Assembly: GCA_003343845.1 (NCBI GenBank)
Contig: QAKK01000039.1
Coordinates: forward strand, 1 to 64,000
Source: Oscillospiraceae bacterium
Lineage (GTDB): Bacteria > Bacillota > Clostridia > Oscillospirales > CAG-272
Reading direction: 5' to 3'
Length of the DNA: 64,000 nt
Shown here in pieces: positions 16,522 through 24,379 of this stretch. The position numbers and the translations under genes are program-made. The notes beneath the pieces were generated by a model. It saw only the letters and a program-made list of their open reading frames with translations. It searched no databases and was not told the DNA's origin. How positions within the stretch are numbered: position 1 is the stretch's first letter; each line of letters begins with the position of its first letter.

Positions 16522-16645
16522 ATGGACAGGCTTTTGCAAAATCATGCGCAGAGATCCTCCGGGTTGATTCCCCGCGCGGGGTCAAGCGGGTCGGCGTTCC
16601 TCCGTATTGACGTAAAATGTAAATCCCCTTTTTCACGGGCGCGCC

Positions 16646-16674
16646 TTGACTTGCCAGCGCGCGGGCGATATAAT
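16646..16674 (+). promoter_or_regulatory. Promoter of the B12-radical SAM gene
   Basis: TTGACT (16646-16651), a 17-nt spacer and TATAAT (16669-16674) lie 31 nt before the ATG at 16706. Confidence 0.8.
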
Positions 16675-16705
16675 ATAAGAAGTACAAGATCGGAAAGGTA
16701 CGGAC

Positions 16706-18214
16706 ATGGAACAGAAGAAAACAGTCGTTCTGATTGCATTCTACAACGTCAAGGCGCTCGGCGTGCGCTATCTCGAGACCGCGCTGGAAAAGGGCGGGTA
16801 TCGGGTCAAGGTCATCTTCTTCAAGGGCTTCAACAGCCAGGATCCCGAGGTCTGCACGGCGCGCGAGGTCGAGCTCTGCGTGGAGGAGGTCGCAAAGGAG
16901 AACCCGGTCTATGTCGGACTGTCGGTCATGAGCTCGATGTATCTCGAATCGGTCGAACTGCTCTGCGACGGGCTGCGGAAGACCGGCATCCCCATGATCT
17001 TCGGCGGCGCGTTTGCCTCCATGTTCCCGGACCGCATGCTCGATCTCGGCGGCACATATGTCGTGCGCGCCGACGGCGAGATCCCGATGGTCAAGCTGGC
17101 AAATGCCATTGCCGCAGGCGAGAGCGGACGCGCCTTCCCCTCGGTCTGTTATCGGGATGACGACGGCAAGGTCGTGGTCAACCCCATCGGCGACCTGCTT
17201 GAGAACATCGACGAATACGGGCTGCCCACCATCAATTCCAAAGAGGCATGCTACATTGAACACGACACCGTGATCTACGGCGACCCGCAGCTCTCCTCGA
17301 TGAGCTATGAGGTCATCGCGTCGCGCGGCTGCCCGTTCACCTGCTCCTATTGCAGCGTCATCAATCTGCACCGCATGTTCCCGAAGGGCGTGAAGTATGT
17401 GCGCACCCGCTCGGTCGAGAGCGTCATGGCGGAGCTGATCGAGGCGAAGAAACAGTTCAAAAAGCTGGTGTTCGTCCACTTCTACGATGAGATCTTCCCC
17501 AATTCACCCGGTTGGATCGACAATTTTATCGTGCAGTACAAGAAGTACATCCATCTGCCGTTCACCATCTGGTCGCATCCGAAGATGGTGCGGCTGGACG
17601 AGCTGCAAAAGCTGGTTTCGGTCGGGCTTGACGAGGTCATCATGGGCGTGCAGTCGGGTTCGCCCTATATCCGCCGTGAAATCTTTCACCGCTACGAGAC
17701 GCAGGAGGACATCATCCGCGCCACACAGATCATTCACGACAGCGGTGTGTACTGGGCAAGCTACGATTTCATGTTACAGCACCCGTTTGAGAAGATCGAG
17801 CACCTGAAGGAGACCTATTACCTCGTGCGTGAGATGGCGATGCCGATGGAGCTTCAGCTGCACGGGCTGAACTTCCTGCCCGGCACGGATATTGTCGATA
17901 TGGCAATCAATGCGGGGCTGATCTCCCGCGAGGAAATGGATAAGATCATGTACGCGCCGATGAAGGAGCAGTTCGCCGCTTACTGGAAGCGGGAGGACGA
18001 GCGCGAGAGCCGCCTGTGGTACCGGCTGATCTTCTGTTTGCAGATCAAGTCCTGCCGCAAGAAGTGCGATCTTTATGCGACCGACATCGACAGGTACGAG
18101 GCGGACATCGACCGCATGTATGAAAAGTGCGTCAAGGCGGCGCACCGCCGCCACGTCGGCAAAAAACTGCATGTGGTGATGAAGCGCGTCCTGTACGCCC
18201 TGCATCTGGCGTAA
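16706..18214 (+). CDS. B12-binding-domain radical SAM protein
   Basis: This 502-aa enzyme has an N-terminal cobalamin-binding-like Rossmann domain (about residues 5-140; IFGGAFASMFPD near its end) and a radical SAM core with CPFTCSYC, giving cluster cysteines 209, 213 and 216. The C-terminal part is rich in Arg, Lys and aromatics and is not recognised. No DxHxxG cobalamin motif is evident, as is common in BchE-type relatives. Substrates of this large group include lipids, cofactors and peptides, so the reaction cannot be named. It has its own promoter and terminator and converges on a PqqD-like/S26-peptidase pair. Confidence 0.88.
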   Translation: MEQKKTVVLIAFYNVKALGVRYLETALEKGGYRVKVIFFKGFNSQDPEVCTAREVELCVEEVAKENPVYVGLSVMSSMYLESVELLCDGLRKTGIPMIFGGAFASMFPDRMLDLGGTYVVRADGEIPMVKLANAIAAGESGRAFPSVCYRDDDGKVVVNPIGDLLENIDEYGLPTINSKEACYIEHDTVIYGDPQLSSMSYEVIASRGCPFTCSYCSVINLHRMFPKGVKYVRTRSVESVMAELIEAKKQFKKLVFVHFYDEIFPNSPGWIDNFIVQYKKYIHLPFTIWSHPKMVRLDELQKLVSVGLDEVIMGVQSGSPYIRREIFHRYETQEDIIRATQIIHDSGVYWASYDFMLQHPFEKIEHLKETYYLVREMAMPMELQLHGLNFLPGTDIVDMAINAGLISREEMDKIMYAPMKEQFAAYWKREDERESRLWYRLIFCLQIKSCRKKCDLYATDIDRYEADIDRMYEKCVKAAHRRHVGKKLHVVMKRVLYALHLA

Positions 18215-18266
18215 GGGGTGTACAAGCCGTAGGGTGCCGTCTGTCTCCCGCCGTACACAACAACAC

Positions 18267-18294
18267 AAAAAGGACTGCTGCGGCAGTCCTTTTT
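18267..18294. terminator. Bidirectional terminator between radical SAM and S26 peptidase genes
   Basis: A perfect 12-bp stem AAAAAGGACTGC / GCAGTCCTTTTT with loop TGCG lies between the converging genes and touches the stop codon of the leftward one. Confidence 0.9.
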
Positions 18295-18805
18295 ACTTCT
18301 CGATTTTCAGCATGCGGCGCAGCTTGTGCAAAGCGCGGCGGGGCAGGGTATGCAGCGGGGTGACCCGCCGGACGAAGCGCTCAAGCGCCGGGTGCTTCCG
18401 GCAGGCACGCGGAAACCGCGTGACACGCTCTTTGGCATAGCGGACATAGTCCGGCTCGTCCAACGTGTGGTGCACGTCTCCCTTGTAATAACCGCCGAGC
18501 TTTGCCAGCACGGCAGTCCGCGGCACGCCGAATTCCAGCGCTCGCTGGTTGTCGCCGCAAAAGACAAGCGCGCCCTTATGTACGCCGATCAGACGGTGCA
18601 GGACAAACTGCCCGCTTGCCCGCCGATAGAGCAGCACATCGCCGACGGCATATGGCTCTGCCGCGACAAGCTCCACGGCGTCTTCGCCCTCGGTGAGCAT
18701 CGGCAGCATACTGGTGCCGCGCGGATAGAGCCGGAAGGCGCCGCCCGCCGCGATGACCTCGTCGATCAGCGGCATCAGCGCGGCGAGATCCATCTGCTCA
18801 CGCAA
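18293..18805 (-). CDS. S24/S26-family (signal-peptidase-like) serine peptidase
   Basis: This 170-aa protein contains the signal peptidase box RGTSMLPML with the catalytic Ser, then DAVEL, VGDVLLYR and VLHRLIGV. The His in the last motif matches the Ser-His dyad of the ER/archaeal-like S26 branch. No membrane segment is obvious, unlike classical signal peptidases; the C-terminus is very basic (LPRRALHKLRRMLKIEK). It overlaps the upstream PqqD-like gene by 8 nt, so the two form an operon. Together they suggest processing of a modified peptide, which is inference. Confidence 0.85.
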   Translation of the reverse strand: MREQMDLAALMPLIDEVIAAGGAFRLYPRGTSMLPMLTEGEDAVELVAAEPYAVGDVLLYRRASGQFVLHRLIGVHKGALVFCGDNQRALEFGVPRTAVLAKLGGYYKGDVHHTLDEPDYVRYAKERVTRFPRACRKHPALERFVRRVTPLHTLPRRALHKLRRMLKIEK

Positions 18806-19058
18806 GTGCGCCCGCCTCTTTCAGCATGCCGATGAAGGCTTCGGTATCGCGCTTTGCCGTCTCCACGTCGATCTCATAGTGCGCGGCGAGCGCCGATGCG
18901 ATTGTGTCCGCATCAGTCTCGGTTTTCATCAGATCCCAGATGAACGCGCCGGTCTCGTTGAGGGCGATCATGCCGCCGCCGTTCGACACCTGCGAGACAG
19001 ATACGGCATAGTATTTGGTGCCGATTTTCCGGACGATATAGCCGTCTTTGATCTTCAT
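18798..19058 (-). CDS. PqqD-family peptide-binding protein
   Basis: This 86-aa protein matches the PqqD family: a beta-rich N-terminal half (KYYAVSVSQVSNGGGMIALNETGAFIW) and a helical end (YEIDVETAKRDTEAFIGMLKEAGAL). PqqD-like domains bind leader peptides of RiPP precursors and present them to modifying enzymes, but stand-alone members are also common in clusters of unknown role. GGAGG lies about 11 nt before the ATG at 19058. It is the first gene of an operon with the S26-type peptidase. Confidence 0.85.
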   Translation of the reverse strand: MKIKDGYIVRKIGTKYYAVSVSQVSNGGGMIALNETGAFIWDLMKTETDADTIASALAAHYEIDVETAKRDTEAFIGMLKEAGALA

Positions 19059-19095
19059 TTTTGAAAATCCTCCGTACAGACATTTGAATAACATT

Positions 19096-19124
19096 ATTAT
19101 ACATCTTTTTCCCCGCCCCGTCAA
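19096..19124 (-). promoter_or_regulatory. Promoter of the PqqD-like/S26 peptidase operon
   Basis: On the minus strand TTGACG (19124-19119), a 17-nt spacer and TATAAT (19101-19096) lie 38 nt before the PqqD-like start codon. Confidence 0.8.
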
Positions 19125-19189
19125 GGCGAAAAGCGCAGAATTTCCGCCGCGGATCCGACCGGCGCGCGAAAAAAGTTTAATCTTCCTTG

Positions 19190-19236
19190 AAATATTCGCC
19201 CACAGGCTTGCGCATTCCAACCTCTTATGGTATACC
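19190..19236 (+). promoter_or_regulatory. Duplicated promoter, copy 1, with perfect 16-bp palindrome over the -10
   Basis: TTGCGC (19208-19213), 17 nt and TATACC (19231-19236). The sequence TTATGGTATACCATAA (19225-19240) is perfectly palindromic and covers the -10, like a repressor operator. The 46-bp block matches copy 2 at about 40 positions by eye. No gene starts directly downstream. Confidence 0.55.
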
Positions 19237-19464
19237 ATAAACGATACGAACACACAAGGTTTTGATCGGCGTCTTTCTGTCCGTGCATCGTCAAAAGACT
19301 TGCGAATACCGGCGTATTCCCTGCGTCTTTTTTCTCGCCCGGGCAAAAATCCGCTCGGTCAAAACTGCAAGGCACCTGTGGGCGAGAGATTTTGTGATGA
19401 TTTTTGCTGCGGACAACGACGGAATATGTCAATATTCCGAGGCGGACAATGCAAAAAGCGCGCA

Positions 19465-19511
19465 AAATATTCGCCCACGGGCTTGCGCGTTCGCATCGCT
19501 TATGGTATACT
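19465..19511 (+). promoter_or_regulatory. Duplicated promoter, copy 2, driving the VanY-type gene
   Basis: TTGCGC (19483-19488), a 17-nt spacer and TATACT (19506-19511) lie 39 nt before the carboxypeptidase start. Only the left half of the palindrome of copy 1 is kept (TTATGGTATAC). Confidence 0.65.
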
Positions 19512-19550
19512 GTCACCAAGATGAAAGCGGCTGCACAAAGGGGGGCTTTG

Positions 19551-20624
19551 ATGGATCGCCGACCGGATATGGATGCGCTTGCCGCGGCAAAGCGCCGACA
19601 ATATGTAAAAAAAGAAAAGCGCAAGCACCGGATTCTTGCGGCGCTGCTCACCGTGACCATCCTTGCGGTCTGGGGCATTATCATTTTTGCGCTCTACAGC
19701 CTCTGGGCGCCGGTTTCGCTGCCGCCCGTCACCGAGGGGACGACCGCATCGACCCCGGAGATCACCACGGCGCGGACCTCGACAGGCACGGTCGTGACTG
19801 AGGCGCCGCGCACACAGTCCCTGACGCTCACGGCGGACGATGTGCACCGCGGCGACCTGATCCTGGTCTCCACGCTGCTCGAACGCGCGTATGTGTTCCC
19901 GAAGGATGAGAGCGACCTTGTGACGCTCTACGGCAACAAATCCGACAGTTATCGCGTCAGCTCGTCGGCAATCAAGCTGTCGCGCACGACGATGGCAGCG
20001 CTGGACGCCATGTTTGACGCCTTCTTTGCCGAGACCGGCAGCCGTGACTATCAGATCACGCAGGGCTACCGCACGCTGGAGGAGCAGACCTCGATCTACG
20101 ACGACTACCAGGAGATCTACGGCGCGGAGCAGGGTGCGCTGCTTGCCGCCCTCCCGGGCTACAGCGAGCATCACACCGGCATGGCGATCGACATGAACGT
20201 CTATACCGCGGCAGGCGTCAGCTATTCGCTGGCGACCGCGGGGGATGCCGATCCGATTTATGCCTGGATTTACGCCAATGCTGCGAAATACGGCTTTGTC
20301 CTGCGTTATCCCGAAAGTAAGACGACCGTGACCGGCATCACCAACGAGCCGTGGCACTTCCGCTATGTCGGGCGCGGGCACGCCGCCTATATGGCGGAAA
20401 ACAGCCTGACACTGGAGGAATACATCGCGCTCCTCTACAAGCACGGCGCGTCCTCGCCGCTGCACTTCACGGCGGACGGTGTTGACTATACCGTGTTCTA
20501 TGTGCCGCTCGCCGGAGACGAGACGCAGATCGAGCTGCCGCAGAACGCGGACTTCAGCATCTCGGGCGACAACGACGGCGGGTTCATCGTCACGCTGCGC
20601 ACGGCGGAGACCAATCTCGAATAA
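19551..20624 (+). CDS. VanY-type D-alanyl-D-alanine carboxypeptidase (M15B)
   Basis: This 357-aa membrane-anchored peptidase trims the terminal D-Ala from cell-wall precursors. It has a short basic cytoplasmic start, one membrane segment (about residues 27-50), a Thr-rich linker, and an M15 domain with the zinc motifs GYSEHHTGMAIDM and NEPWHFRYVG, preceded by QGYRTLEEQ. The start at 19551 has AAAGGGGGG 6 nt upstream. It stands alone under promoter copy 2. There are no vancomycin-resistance genes beside it, so a housekeeping wall role is more likely than resistance. Confidence 0.92.
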   Translation: MDRRPDMDALAAAKRRQYVKKEKRKHRILAALLTVTILAVWGIIIFALYSLWAPVSLPPVTEGTTASTPEITTARTSTGTVVTEAPRTQSLTLTADDVHRGDLILVSTLLERAYVFPKDESDLVTLYGNKSDSYRVSSSAIKLSRTTMAALDAMFDAFFAETGSRDYQITQGYRTLEEQTSIYDDYQEIYGAEQGALLAALPGYSEHHTGMAIDMNVYTAAGVSYSLATAGDADPIYAWIYANAAKYGFVLRYPESKTTVTGITNEPWHFRYVGRGHAAYMAENSLTLEEYIALLYKHGASSPLHFTADGVDYTVFYVPLAGDETQIELPQNADFSISGDNDGGFIVTLRTAETNLE

Positions 20625-20662
20625 AGACTTTATAAGATTTTCTTTACAAGGAGGAAAATACT

Positions 20663-21163
20663 ATGTTTTGTAAGAATTGCGGCAAAGAGGTCGCCGACGG
20701 GACGAAATTCTGTCCCAACTGCGGCGCACAGATCGGTGCTGCGGCACAGACCGCAGAGCCGAAGACCGCGGAACCCAAGACCGAGACCTATACCGGGACG
20801 GTGAACGGCGTGACCGGCGGTCCGACGAAGCGCAATATCGGCGTGTGCATCCTGCTCTCGATCGTGACCTGCGGCATCTACGGGATCATCTGGCTGGTGC
20901 AGATGGTGGATGAGCTGAACACGGCGGCGGGCGAGACGAATGCAACGAGCGGTATCCTGGTCTTCCTGCTTTCGCTGGTCACCTGCAACATCTACAGCTG
21001 GTACTGGTTCTACAAGGCGGGCGAGCTGGTCAACCGCGCAAGCGGCGCACGCGGCGGCACGCAGGATCAGAATCGCGGCATTCTGTATCTGATCCTCAGC
21101 ATCATCGGGCTGAACATCATCTCGATGGCGTTGATCCAGGATGAACTGAACAAGCTGGCATAA
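20663..21163 (+). CDS. Zinc-ribbon membrane protein with DUF4234-like domain
   Basis: This 166-aa protein starts with a zinc ribbon (CKNCGKEV, then CPNCGAQI). A spacer and a membrane domain with three hydrophobic segments follow, including NIGVCILLSIVTCGIYGIIW and LVTCNIYSWYWFYKAGE, typical of DUF4234. Function is unknown for this family. AAGGAGG lies about 8 nt before the ATG. It is 1 nt away from the next gene, so the two form an operon. Confidence 0.85.
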   Translation: MFCKNCGKEVADGTKFCPNCGAQIGAAAQTAEPKTAEPKTETYTGTVNGVTGGPTKRNIGVCILLSIVTCGIYGIIWLVQMVDELNTAAGETNATSGILVFLLSLVTCNIYSWYWFYKAGELVNRASGARGGTQDQNRGILYLILSIIGLNIISMALIQDELNKLA

Positions 21164-21164
21164 C

Positions 21165-21533
21165 ATGCAAAGGCGACTGTTCCGTCTGCTCCTCTGGTGC
21201 GGGATCGCGCTCGGCGTCGGGCTGCTCTATGCCTGCTTTGTGCGCGTGACCGACTTCGGCATTCCCTGCGTATTTCACACGGTCACGGGGCTGGACTGTC
21301 CGTCCTGCGGGGTGACCCGCATGTGCCTCTCCCTGCTCCGGCTGGATTTTGCCGCGGCGTTTCGGTACAATGCGGCGATCCTCGTGCTCTCGCCGCTCGG
21401 CATTGCCGTGGCGGTGCGGCAGGCATGGCTGTATGTGAAGACCGGGCATCCGAAGCTCTCCGGGGTCGAAATGGGCATCATTTCCTTTCTGATCGTCGCC
21501 CTGCTCGTTTTCGGGGTTTTACGGAACATCTGA
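21165..21533 (+). CDS. DUF2752 membrane protein
   Basis: This 122-aa protein has three hydrophobic segments and the family motif CPSCGVTRM after the first one. DUF2752 proteins are small membrane proteins of unknown function, often next to zinc-ribbon/DUF4234 proteins as here. It starts 2 nt after the preceding stop codon and is followed by a terminator. Confidence 0.85.
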   Translation: MQRRLFRLLLWCGIALGVGLLYACFVRVTDFGIPCVFHTVTGLDCPSCGVTRMCLSLLRLDFAAAFRYNAAILVLSPLGIAVAVRQAWLYVKTGHPKLSGVEMGIISFLIVALLVFGVLRNI

Positions 21534-21547
21534 ACGGATTATCCGGG

Positions 21548-21572
21548 GAAACCGGCGTTTTTCGCCGGTTTC
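21548..21572 (+). terminator. Terminator after the DUF2752 gene
   Basis: Stem GAAACCGGCG / CGCCGGTTTC (10 bp) with loop TTTTT is followed by CTCTTTTTTT. Confidence 0.9.
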
Positions 21573-21598
21573 CTCTTTTTTTCAGCGTTTTCTGAACC

Positions 21599-21628
21599 TT
21601 GACAAAGCCGCCTTCGGAATGGTATACT
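21599..21628 (+). promoter_or_regulatory. Promoter of the two CNNM/CBS genes
   Basis: TTGACA (21599-21604), an 18-nt spacer and TATACT (21623-21628). Confidence 0.75.
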
Positions 21629-21692
21629 GATTGATATAACTTGCACAAAAGTGCAGGGAACAGGTCTACCTGAGAAGGAGTTGGTTATCTAC

Positions 21693-22976
21693 ATGGACGG
21701 AGACGCGGGTCGATATTGGCAGATTCTTTTCTACATATTGCTGATTATCGGCGGCGCCTATTTCGCAAGCGCGGAGAGCGCTTACGTCAGGGCGAACAAA
21801 ATTCGGCTGAAGTCGGCGGCGGATGACGGTGACAAGCGGGCAAAGCGCGCGCTGTATATCACTGATCATTTCGACAAAGCGCTGACCACGATCCTCATCG
21901 GCAACAACATCATGCACCTTGCCTGTTCATCGCTGGCGACTGTCATCGCCATTGATCTGCTCGGCGAGGGCAATACCATCATCGCGACGGTTATTACCAC
22001 CGCCGTGGTCTTCCTGTTCAGCGAGATGTTGCCGAAGAGCTTTGCCAATACGCAGAGCGAAAAGCTGGCGCTGGGGTATTCCGCGTCGCTGACGGCATTG
22101 ATGAAGGTTCTGACGCCGATCTCATTCGTTTTTATCAAAATTTCCGATCTGTTTTCCCGCCTGTTCGGCGGCGGTCAGGATGACCGCATGACCGAGGAGG
22201 AGCTGGAGACCATCATTGACAAGGTGGAGGACAGCGGTACGCTGGACGAGGAGCAGACCGATCTGCTCCGCAACGCGGTGGACTTCACCAAGACATCGCT
22301 TGAGGACATCATGACCATGCGCGAGGACATCGTCGGCGTGGACATTGCCATGTCGCAGGAAGAGATCTTCGACGTGGTGCGCGGGACGAATTTTTCCCGC
22401 CTTCTCGTGTATGAGGGCGATGTGGACCATGTGGTCGGCATCCTGCCGGTGCGCGAGTATCTGCGCGCCTATCTGCGCCGCGGCTATGTCAACCTGCGCC
22501 GCGTGATGCTCGTTCCTGAGTTTGCTGTGCCCGATGCTGCCATTGACGATCTGTTCACCGCAATGAGCGCATCGAAAAAGCAGTTTGTCGTTGTCCGCGA
22601 GGGCGACCGCACGGTCGGCATCGCGACCATCGAGGATTTTCTTGAGGAGCTGGTCGGCGAGATCTGGGACGAGGACGACGAGTATGATGAAGACTTCATC
22701 AAGCTCGGCGGCAACTACTTCGAGATCGTGCCGTCCATGAAAGTGCGCGAGGCGCTCTCCCGCATCGGGCATCCGCTCCCCACCCTTGCCGAGCAGAAAA
22801 AAACGCTTGACGCATGGCTGCGCTCCAATCTTGTGGGCGAGCCGAAGGAAGACGAGGGCTTTACCTACGGCAGACTTGCCGTGATGGCAGGTCCCGTCGA
22901 GGACGGCGCGCTGAAGAGCGTCATCATTCGCCTTTGCGATGACGAGAATGAAGCAAAGGAGGAGATCGACAAATGA
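21693..22976 (+). CDS. CNNM/CBS-domain membrane protein (CorC/HlyC family), first of a pair
   Basis: This 427-aa protein has an N-terminal CNNM transmembrane domain (about residues 1-160, with SAESAYVRANKIRLK and FSEMLPKSFA), a paired CBS domain (about 190-310; TIEDFLEELVGEIWDE marks its end) and a CorC_HlyC/TerC-associated C-terminal domain. Relatives export or regulate divalent cations such as Mg2+. AAGGAG lies 12 nt before the ATG; a GTG at 21651 is a less likely start. The last codons overlap the next gene (ATGA). Confidence 0.9.
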   Translation: MDGDAGRYWQILFYILLIIGGAYFASAESAYVRANKIRLKSAADDGDKRAKRALYITDHFDKALTTILIGNNIMHLACSSLATVIAIDLLGEGNTIIATVITTAVVFLFSEMLPKSFANTQSEKLALGYSASLTALMKVLTPISFVFIKISDLFSRLFGGGQDDRMTEEELETIIDKVEDSGTLDEEQTDLLRNAVDFTKTSLEDIMTMREDIVGVDIAMSQEEIFDVVRGTNFSRLLVYEGDVDHVVGILPVREYLRAYLRRGYVNLRRVMLVPEFAVPDAAIDDLFTAMSASKKQFVVVREGDRTVGIATIEDFLEELVGEIWDEDDEYDEDFIKLGGNYFEIVPSMKVREALSRIGHPLPTLAEQKKTLDAWLRSNLVGEPKEDEGFTYGRLAVMAGPVEDGALKSVIIRLCDDENEAKEEIDK

Positions 22977-24247
22977 GTTATGTACTGATTGTCATTCTGA
23001 TCTGCTTCTCCGCCTTCTTCTCGGGCACCGAGATCGCCTATACCTCGGTCAACCGCGTCCGCCTGAAAAAGCTGGCGGAGGACGGCAGCCGCATGGCGAA
23101 ATTGGCGGATAAGATCTCGGACAAATTCGACGATGCGCTCACGGCGGTGCTCGTCGGCAACAACTTTGTCAACATTGCGGCATCGGCAACCTCGACCACC
23201 ATCGCGCTCTCCATTGCAAAGCATATGGGGAACGGACACGGCTCGACCGGGCTTGCCGCCACGATCGCAACGGTCGTCATCACGATCCTGATCCTGATCT
23301 TCGGTGAGATCGTGCCGAAGGTCGTCTGCAAGCAGAACAGCGACCGCGCCGCATGTCTCACGGCGTACCCGCTCGCCTTCTTTATCATCCTGTTTTATCC
23401 CATCACCTTCCTTGTCGGTCAGCTGCTGAAGCTTTGCTCGCATTTCTGGGGCAAGCCGGACGACAGCGTCTCCGAGGAGGAGTTGGCGATGCTGATCGAG
23501 ACGACCGAGGAGGACGGCGGCATCGACGAGGACAAGAGCGACCTCTTGCAGAGCGCGCTGGAGTTCTCGGATATCACGCTTGCCGAGGTCATCACGCACC
23601 GCACCGAGGTGCTGGCGCTGGATGTGGACGCAAATCCCGCGGAGAATCTCCGCATCATCAATTCCTCGCGGCACAGCCGCCTGCCCGTCTACAAGGACAG
23701 CATCGACAACATCATCGGTATTCTCAACATCAACCAGTTCTACAAGCGGCTTGCCGAGAATCCGGAGACCGTGGTGAAGGACGTCATGTTTGAGCCGCTG
23801 ATGATGCACGGCACGGTGAAGCTGCCGGTCGCGCTGGAGGAAATGCGCGAGATGCAGATGCCGATGACGGTCGTGCTCGATGAGTACGGCGGCACGCTCG
23901 GCATTGCAACCACCGAGGACATTCTCGAGCAGATCGTCGGCGACATCTGGGATGAGAGCGATGAGATCGTCGAGGACATCGCGGAGAATCCCGACGGCAC
24001 TTACCGCGTGCTCGGCGACGCCAACGTCTATGATATGTTTGACGAGATGGACGTCGACGACCGCGACTTTGAGTCCGACTGCAACACGGTCGGCGGCTGG
24101 TGTGCCGAGATGCTCGGGCAGAATCCGGAGGTCGGCATGGCGTTCGACTACAAAAATCTGCATGTGGAGATCACCCGCGCGGACGAGACCTGCGTGGAGG
24201 AGGTCCGCGTGACGGTCGGCGCCGTCCCCGAAGAAGAGGAAGAATAA
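22973..24247 (+). CDS. CNNM/CBS-domain membrane protein (CorC/HlyC family), second of a pair
   Basis: This 424-aa paralogue of the upstream protein has the same order: CNNM domain with SGTEIAYTSVNRVRLK and FGEIVPKVVCK, two CBS motifs, DEYGGTLGIATTEDILEQ, and the C-terminal domain ending in a Glu-rich tail. The 4-nt overlap and shared architecture suggest a heteromeric transporter or two ion-specific forms (inference). The first copy has diverged more in the CBS region, where DEYGG is replaced by REGDR. Confidence 0.92.
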   Translation: MSYVLIVILICFSAFFSGTEIAYTSVNRVRLKKLAEDGSRMAKLADKISDKFDDALTAVLVGNNFVNIAASATSTTIALSIAKHMGNGHGSTGLAATIATVVITILILIFGEIVPKVVCKQNSDRAACLTAYPLAFFIILFYPITFLVGQLLKLCSHFWGKPDDSVSEEELAMLIETTEEDGGIDEDKSDLLQSALEFSDITLAEVITHRTEVLALDVDANPAENLRIINSSRHSRLPVYKDSIDNIIGILNINQFYKRLAENPETVVKDVMFEPLMMHGTVKLPVALEEMREMQMPMTVVLDEYGGTLGIATTEDILEQIVGDIWDESDEIVEDIAENPDGTYRVLGDANVYDMFDEMDVDDRDFESDCNTVGGWCAEMLGQNPEVGMAFDYKNLHVEITRADETCVEEVRVTVGAVPEEEEE

Positions 24248-24254
24248 GGTTCAC

Positions 24255-24290
24255 AAAACGCACGGAAAACGGCTGTTTCCCGTGCGTTTT
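24255..24290 (+). terminator. Terminator after the CNNM/CBS pair
   Basis: Outer stem AAAACGCACGG / CCGTGCGTTTT with an inner imperfect GGAAAAC / GTTTCC part, followed by TTTTTTTG. Confidence 0.85.
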
Positions 24291-24307
24291 TTTGTTGACT
24301 TGACCGT

Positions 24308-24336
24308 TTGACAAATGCATAGTAACTTACTATAAT
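24308..24336 (+). promoter_or_regulatory. Consensus promoter of the ATP synthase operon
   Basis: TTGACA (24308-24313), a 17-nt spacer and TATAAT (24331-24336) exactly match the sigma-A consensus, 44 nt before atpB. Confidence 0.9.
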
Positions 24337-24379
24337 TGATACATTAAAAGTATCTGCTCCGTAGGAGGCGATTTTCAAA

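Larger units (their letters stand above)
19125..19550. other. Gene-free divergent spacer with duplicated promoter and palindromes
   Basis: No supported gene is seen on either strand. The stretch holds a 46-bp direct repeat (19190-19235 and 19465-19510), each copy carrying a promoter, a 16-bp palindrome (19225-19240), and an inverted repeat CGGAATAT / ATATTCCG (19420-19439). A small unannotated RNA or peptide starting from the first promoter copy is possible but not shown. Confidence 0.5.

Noticed and set aside
19551..20624. Vancomycin resistance locus
   Set aside because: Only a VanY-type peptidase is present; no vanH, vanA-type ligase, vanX or two-component genes are nearby.
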